From contig QRDG01000139.1 of NCBI GenBank assembly GCA_012064385.1, forward strand, positions 527,106 through 591,105: a DNA stretch of 64,000 bases, in the 5' to 3' direction. Each line of letters starts with the position of its first letter. Position 1 is the stretch's first letter. This stretch comes from Puccinellia tenuiflora (Eukaryota; Streptophyta; Magnoliopsida; Poales; Poaceae). A program made the position numbers and the translations under genes. Of the stretch, positions 58,122 to 64,000 are shown in pieces. The notes beneath the pieces were generated by a model. It had not been told where the DNA came from, did not search any database, and was given only the letters and a program-made list of their open reading frames with translations.

Positions 58122-60793
58122 TGTTAGGAATTAATTAATTAGGTTAATTAATAGGATAATCCCTGCTAGTTTCCTGCCGGCCCTTGCCTCCGCGTTTACT
58201 CGTTTTCTCTAGCGAGAGTCCCATTGCCCCAAGTTTGCTCATGGCCGCATCCTTCGTCGGCGCGGTGCTGGTTTCTGCCACCACGGCCGCGGGGATGGCT
58301 TCTGCCGCTTTGGCCGCGGGGATGTTTTCCGCCGCCACGACAACGGCAGTGGTCTTCACCACCGCTCTGGACTAGGTGGTCGTCGCCGCCACTTCGTCCA
58401 GAACCGCCATCGCCACGGCGGACGTCGCCACATCATCTCTCACCGGTCTCTAGTGCCCGCCACTGGACAGGGTGCCCCTTCCGATGTCGCTGCACCATCT
58501 GCGCCGCCACCGCTGGCATTCGCCATCCCTCCGATGGATTGGCTTCTCGGTGGATCCGCAACATCGTTCCTTGGCGAGAAAGAGGATTTATGTGCCACAC
58601 TGGTTCCGCTATCACCGGGGATCCTCTTCGGCAATGACATGGACATCGGGGTTATCAAAACTGTAACGAAGAGTGTTTGGCTGGCCTGACGTGCCTCGTC
58701 GGGTAGGGATCACTTGATTACATATTGAATAGAAGTTTACAAATAGAGTCCTATATGTATTGTATATGATACAGACTAGGTATTCTAACACCCTCCCTCA
58801 ATCTCAACTAGTGAAAGATTGAGATTGCGATTATAATGTTCATACAGCGGTAACGGGAGTGGTTTAGTAAAAATATCAGCAACTTGATCCTTTGAAGAAA
58901 TGAACCAGATCTACAGTTGCTTCTGAGATACACGCTCTCGAACAAAATGAAAGTCCACTTCAATATGTTTTGTCCGTGCATGAAAGACTGGGTTAGACGA
59001 CAGATATGTTGCATCGATATTATCACACCATAGGACTTGAGGTTGGACTTGAGGCACACCAAGTTCCTGCAACAACGACTGTACCCAGAAGCTCTGTTGT
59101 AGCATTAAAAAGAGCCTTGTACTCACACTCAGTACTCGACTTGAGACAGTGGACTGCTTACGAGCACTCCATGCGATCAAATTTCCTCCATTAAAGATAG
59201 CATATGCCCCCGTGGATCGCCGATCATCCACACTGTCAGCCCAGTCTGCATCTGAGAATGCTGAGAGCAATGATGCGAATGATGCGCTTGACAGCAGACC
59301 AATGGGGTGTACGAGGCTCATGAAGATATTGGCACACTTTGTTGACCACAAAGGACAAGTCAGGGCGTGTCACTGTGAGATACTGAAGTCCATCGACAAT
59401 GCTGCGATATTGAGTAGCCTCCTCAGACGAGAGTGCATCACCATCTGTACTGCAAAGACGCTCAGAGGCTTCCATAGGAGTCGTCACTAGAGTACACTTC
59501 AACATGCCAGCACGTGCGAGAAGCTCCAAAGAATACTTGCGCTGTCGAAGAAGAAGAAAACTAGATGAGGGTGATAAGACCTCAATCCCCAGAAAATAAT
59601 GCAGAACACTTAGATCCTTAATGGAGAACTCAGAGCGAAACTGACTGATCAACCTGGGAATAGCACCTGCAGTGGAGCTGAGCACAATGATATCATCGAT
59701 ATACACCAGTAGGTAAATAGAGACATCCGGGCGCCAAAGAATAAATAGAGATATATCGGCCACTGAAGGCGAGAACCCAAGAGAGCCAAGAACTGAACTG
59801 AGGCGCGCATGCCATGCACGAGGAGCCTGCTTTAGGCCATAGAGAGACTTAATAAGCTGACAGTAATGACCAGGTCAGCAAAACCAGGGGGTTGCCTCAT
59901 ATAGACCTCCTCATCCAAAAAGCCATTAAGAAACGCATTCTGTATATCGAGCTGACGGAGATGCCATCTATGAGAGAGAGCCATGGTGAGCACTAACCGA
60001 ATTGTTGCCGGCTTGACCACAGGGCTGAAGGTCTCATCATAATCCAGACCATAACGCTATTTATATCCTTTAGCAACAAGACGCGCCTTGTACCGCTCAA
60101 TGGAACCGTCCGCATGAAGCTTCACTTTAAAAATCCAGCGAGAATCAATTAAGTTAATGCCAGGAACAGGAGGTACCAGTGGCCAGGTGCCATTATTTTG
60201 CAGAGCAGAAAACTCAGCTTCCATAGCATCACGCCAATGAGGGATTCAAAGAGCTTCTTTATAATCACGGGGCTCCTGTGTGTGTTTAGCAGCGGAGTAG
60301 GCCGCAAGAACGGAAGTCCACGCCACTGTTCCATTAGTACGTAATTTGGGCTGACGAGTACCGCATTGCGCCCGCGTGACAGGTCCAGATGGAGGTGGTG
60401 GAGGAGCTGCTGCTGGTGACGAAGGAGTTGCTTCTAATGATGATGCTCCAACAGGGGAGGCAGGAGGCATCACAGTCCCCCGTCCGTGGACTGGCGACTG
60501 CGGCCGACTGGTGTCAGACGAGGCAGGTGAGGCCGCGTTGCTGTCCGTAGGCGTGGCAGGCGAGGACGCGCGCGTTGGCGTGACGGGCTCGGGCGTGCGC
60601 GGGCCAGCCGAGCCGTAGCGAGCCACACCAGCCGACTCCAGGCGAAGGAGTGAGGCGGGAGCATGGTCAGGTGCATGCTGCACGCAGCCCGGTGAGGAGC
60701 CATAGCTTGAGGCTGGTGATCGACGTGAGCTGGTGCATGTGCAGGGATTAAAACCTCCAAACGAGCGCCACCACTAGTGGGGACTGGGCCTAT
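58122..60793. mobile_element. Scrambled Copia block, tandem copy A
   Basis: Contains a truncated plus-strand LTR start (TGTTAGGAATTAATTAATTAGG, 58122), a GC-rich 0.5-kb piece (58176-58690), a minus-strand Copia LTR start (about 58791) with a GAGGGAGGG purine tract, and minus-strand pol (58792-60330) with its Pro/Ser-rich linker. It ends with 22 bases of a CACTA terminus. Corresponds to copy B at 60794-63757. Confidence 0.85.
58910..60680 (-). pseudogene. Copia RT/RNase H remnant, copy A
   Basis: The linker (GTRQPKLRTNGTVAWTSVLA) is followed by INLIDSRWIFKVKL, RYKARLVAKGYK then a stop, QLDIQNAFLNGFLDEEVYMR, a shift after QPPGFADL, LLVYIDDIIVLSS (catalytic YxDD), and the RNase H part with FSDADWADSVDDRRSTGAYA. 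A roughly 50-bp loss near 59272 breaks the RNase H region in this copy only. Confidence 0.85.
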
Positions 60794-61637
60794 TGTCGTT
60801 TCCTATTAATTAGGTTAATTAATAGGATAATCCCTGCTTATGTCGTTTCCACTTTGGCAACCGCTTGTAACCGTCTTTGTATCGAGGTATATATACCCCA
60901 TATTCTATCAATGAAAGCAATCGTTCCAATCATTCAGTTTTACTTCTAATATGTTATCAGTCACGCACTCTCGGTGGAGCAATAGACCACCGGAGAAAGA
61001 AGTAGAGAAAAGGGAAGGTAAGAAAATGGCAGGTTTCTACCGGCCCTTGCCTCCGCGTTTACTCGTTTTCTCTAGCGAGAGTCCCATTGCCCCAAGTTTG
61101 CTCATGGCCGCATCCTTCGTCGGCGCGGTGCTGGTTTCTGCCACCACGGCCGCGGGGATGGCTTCTGCCGCTTTGGCCGCGGGGATGTTTTCCGCCGCCA
61201 CGACAACGGCAGTGGTCTTCACCACCGCTCTGGACTAGGTGGTCGTCGCCGCCACTTCGTCCAGAACCGCCATCGCCACGGCGGCCGTCGCCACAGCATC
61301 TCTCACCGGTCTCCAGTGCCCGCCACTGGACAGGGTGCCCCTGCCGATGTCGCTGCACCATCTGCGCCGCCACCGCTGGCATTCTCCATCCCTCCGATGG
61401 ACTGGCTTCTTGGTGGATCCGCAGCATCGTTCCTTGGCGAGAAAGAGTCTTTCGGCGCCACACTGGTTCCGCTATCACCGGGGATCCTCTTCGGCAACGA
61501 CATGGACGTCGGGGTTATCAAAACTGTAACGAAGAGTGTTTGGCTGGCTTGACGTGACTCGTCAGGTAGGGATCACTTGATTACATATTGAATAGAAGTT
61601 TACAAATAGAGTCCTATATGTATTGTATATGATACAG

Positions 61638-61741
61638 ACTAGGTATTCTAACACCCTCCCTCAATCTCAACTAGTGAAAGATTGAGATTACTAGGTATTC
61701 TAACACCCTCCCTCAATCTCAACTAGTGAAAGATTGAGATT
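61638..61741. repeat. 52-bp tandem duplication of PPT/LTR junction
   Basis: ACTAGGTATTCTAACACCC... occurs at 61638 and again at 61690 in copy B; copy A has one. Confidence 0.9.
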
Positions 61742-61825
61742 GCGCTTACAATGTTCATACAGTGCTAACGGGAGTGGTTTAGTAAAAATATCAGCAACTT
61801 GATCCTTTGAAGAAATGAACACGAT

Positions 61826-63647
61826 CTACAGTTGCTTCTGAGATACACGCTCTCGAACAAAATGAAAGTCCACGTCAATATGTTTTGTCCGTGCATGAAA
61901 GACTGGGTTAGACGACAGATATGTTGCATCGATATTATCACACCATAGGACTTGAGGTTGGACTTGAGGCACACCAAGTTCCTGCAACAACGACTGTACC
62001 CAGAAGCTCTGTTGTAGCATTAAAAAGAGCCTTGTACTCACACTCAGTACTCGACTTGAGACAGTGGACTGCTTACGAGCACTCCATGCGATCAAATTTC
62101 CTCCATTAAAGATAGCATATGCCCCCGTGGATCGCCGATCATCCACACTGTCAGCCCAGTCTGCATCTGAGAATGCTGAGAGCAATGTAGACGAGGAGGA
62201 CCGAAGCTGCAATCCACAGTCAATAGTGTGGCGCACATAGCGAATGATGCGCTTGACAGCAGACCAATGGGGTGTACGAGGCTCATGAAGATATTGGCAC
62301 ACTTTGTTGACCACAAAGGACAAGTCAGGGCGTGTCACTGTGAGATACTGAAGTCCATCGACAATGCTGCGATATTGAGTAGCCTCCTCAGACGAGAGTG
62401 CATCACCATCTGTACTGCAAAGACGCTCAGAGGCTTCCATAGGAGTCGTCACTAGAGTACACTTCAACATGCCAGCACGTGCGAGAAGCTCCAAAGAATA
62501 CTTGCGCTGTCGAAGAAGAAGAAAACTAGATGAGGGTGATAAGACCTCAATCTCCAGAAAATAATGCAGAACACTTAGATCCTTAATGGAGAACTCAGAG
62601 CGAAACTGACTGATCAACCTAAGAATAGCACCTGCAGTGGAGCTGAGCACAATGATATCATCGATATACACCAGTAGGTAAATAGAGACATCCGGGCGCC
62701 AAAGAATAAATAGAGATATATCGGCCACTGAAGGCGAGAACCCAAGAGAGCCAAGAACTGAACTGAGGCGCACATGCCATGCACGAGGAGCCTGCTTTAG
62801 GCCATAGAGAGACTTAATAAGCTGACAATAATGACCAGGTCAGCAAAACCAGGGGGTTGCCTCATATAGACCTCCTCATCCAAAAAGCCATTAAGAAACG
62901 CATTATGTATATCGAGTTAACGGAGATGCCATCTATGAGAGAGAGTCATGGTGAGCACTAACCGAATTGTTGCCGGCTTGACCACAGGGCTGAAGGTCTC
63001 ATCATAATCCAGACCATAACGCTATTTATATCCTTTAGCAACAAGACGCGCCTTGTACCGCTCAATGGAACCGTCTACACGAAGCTTCACTTTAAAAATC
63101 CAGCGAGAATCAATTAAGTTAATGCCAGGAACAGGAGGGTACCAGTGGCCAGGTGCCATTATTTTGCAGAGCAGAAAACTCAGCTTCCATAGCATCATGC
63201 CAATGAGGGATTCAAAGAGCTTCTTTATAATCATGGGGCTCCTGTGTGTTTAGCAGAGGAGTAGGCCGCAAGAACGGAAGTCCACGCCATTATTCCATTA
63301 GTACGTAATTTGGGATTACGAGTACCGCATTGCACCCGCGTGACAGGTCTAGATGGAGGTGGTGGAGGAACTGCTGCTGGTGACGAAGGAGTTGCTTCTA
63401 ATGATGATGCTCCAACAGGGGAGGCATGAGGCATCACAGTCCCCCGTCCGTGGACTGGCGACTGCGGCCGACTGGTGTCAGACGAGGCAGGTGAGGCCGC
63501 GTTGCTGTCCGTAGGCGTGGCAGGCGAGGACGCGCGCGTTGGCGTGACGGGCTCGGGCGTGCGCGGGCCAGCCGAGCCGCAGCGAGCCACACCAGCCGAC
63601 TCCAGGCGAAGGAGTGAGGCGGGAGCATGGTCAGGTGCATGCTGCAC
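61826..63647 (-). pseudogene. Copia RT/RNase H remnant, copy B
   Basis: Shares with copy A the stop after KGYK and the shift after PPGFADL. From 62773 leftward a 315-residue frame is open: LLVYIDDIIVLSS, YLTVTRPDLSFVVNKVCQYL, HTIDCGLQLRSSSSTLLSAF, DADWADSVDDRRSTGAYAIF, WCDNIDATYLSSNPVFHART, and ends VRERVSQKQL. The RT/RNase H fold is intact here but the enzyme is not. Confidence 0.85.
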
Positions 63648-63735
63648 GCAGCCCGGTGAGGAGCCATAGCTTGAGGCTGGTGATCGACGTGAGCTGGTGC
63701 ATGTGCAGGGATTAAAACCTCCAAACGAGCGCCAC

Positions 63736-64000
63736 CACTAGTGGGGACTGGGCCTATAGTCCCGGGCCGTGAGGGCCATTTTTCCTGGTTGGCCAACCGG
63801 GACAGGCCAGGCGGGACTAAAGGTCCAACCTTTAGTCGCGGATCTATCACCAGCCGGGACAAATGGCCCTCAACCTGGCCGTGCTAGGGGCACAACCTTT
63901 AGTCGCGGTTCGTATAACGGGTCGCGACTAATGATTCTCTGCCGCGACAGAAATTTGGGCACTTTCTGTGCCGCGGTAGAGAATTCATTTTGGTTAGGGT
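63736..64000 (+). mobile_element. CACTA transposon terminus (truncated by window end)
   Basis: Starts CACTAGTGGGGACTGGGCCT, followed by subterminal repeats built on CGGGACTAAAGG, TTTAGTCGCGG and GGGACAAATGG in both orientations. This is the usual arrangement of grass CACTA ends. The rest lies outside the window. The first 22 bases also occur at 60772-60793. Confidence 0.8.

Larger units (their letters stand above)
60794..63757. mobile_element. Scrambled Copia block, tandem copy B
   Basis: Same order as copy A but with the longer plus-strand LTR (60803-60949; TATA at about 60890 in GAGGTATATATACCCC), an eroded primer-site-like TGTTATCAG, the GC-rich piece (61040-61550), minus-strand LTR start and pol. 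A 52-bp tandem duplication (61638-61741) repeats the purine-tract/LTR junction here only. It ends in a full CACTA terminus. Confidence 0.85.

Overview
The window is nuclear DNA of a large, repeat-rich grass genome, most likely a Triticeae species (wheat, Aegilops, barley or rye group). The support is a BARE/Angela-type Copia element whose LTR starts 'TGTTGAGAATATGCCC' and is followed by the primer-binding site TGGTATCAGAGC, a Gypsy-type LTR of the kind followed by TGGCGCCGTTACCGGGG, tRNA-derived SINE pieces, Stowaway- and hAT-type MITEs, CACTA ends, and several plant genes with GT-AG introns. A run of 978 N (29989-30966) marks an assembly gap. There are no bacterial-type operons, CRISPR arrays, riboswitches or rRNA/tRNA genes.

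Layout. 1-2191: 5' end of a minus-strand Gypsy-like element (short gag-like ORF, primer site, LTR). 2714-9310: a broken minus-strand FAR1/MULE-type transposase-related gene, split by a complete 2.4-kb solo LTR (6238-8635, duplication CATAG). 10.0-15.85 kb: retroposon tails and an eroded LINE carrying a nested hAT MITE. 16.4-18.6 kb: a three-exon plus-strand gene for a Ser/Pro-rich plant protein with a Cys-rich C-terminus. 19.8-23.7 kb: a convergent two-exon Pollen Ole e 1 family gene. About 23.94-28.24 kb: a Helitron-like segment carrying exon pieces of protoporphyrinogen oxidase and of the tRNA-modifying enzyme MnmG/GidA, with a 369-bp solo LTR nested in it. 28.5-28.9 kb: a 344-bp TRIM. 31.0-35.2 kb: a LINE tail beside a broken ALB3-like (chloroplast YidC/Oxa1 insertase) gene. 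36.1-36.4 kb: a second small solo LTR. 38.1-51.85 kb: a large minus-strand LTR element (3' LTR plus non-coding interior) containing a complete 8.5-kb Copia insertion (41738-50259, duplication GAGAT) that has gag but no recognisable pol. 51.9-52.9 kb: an eroded Copia gag piece cut by a SINE. 54.3-56.7 kb: a DUF4220/DUF594 gene with one frameshift and one stop. 58.1-63.7 kb: a roughly 2.9-kb tandem duplication of a scrambled Copia block, ending in a CACTA terminus.

Only two genes look intact (the 430-residue Ser/Pro-rich protein and the Ole e 1 protein). Three more host-like or transposase-like genes (FAR1, ALB3, DUF4220) are clearly broken. I do not see a new multi-gene system. The novel-looking signals are in mobile-element biology: co-captured exons of two unrelated genes next to a gene promoter, a 34-bp inverted copy of captured exon/intron sequence inside a solo LTR, a divergent patch between the two LTRs of one insertion, a hairpin that encloses a polypurine tract/LTR junction, and a tandem duplication whose junction cuts a CACTA terminus. 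All coordinates and counts were read by eye from the sequence.
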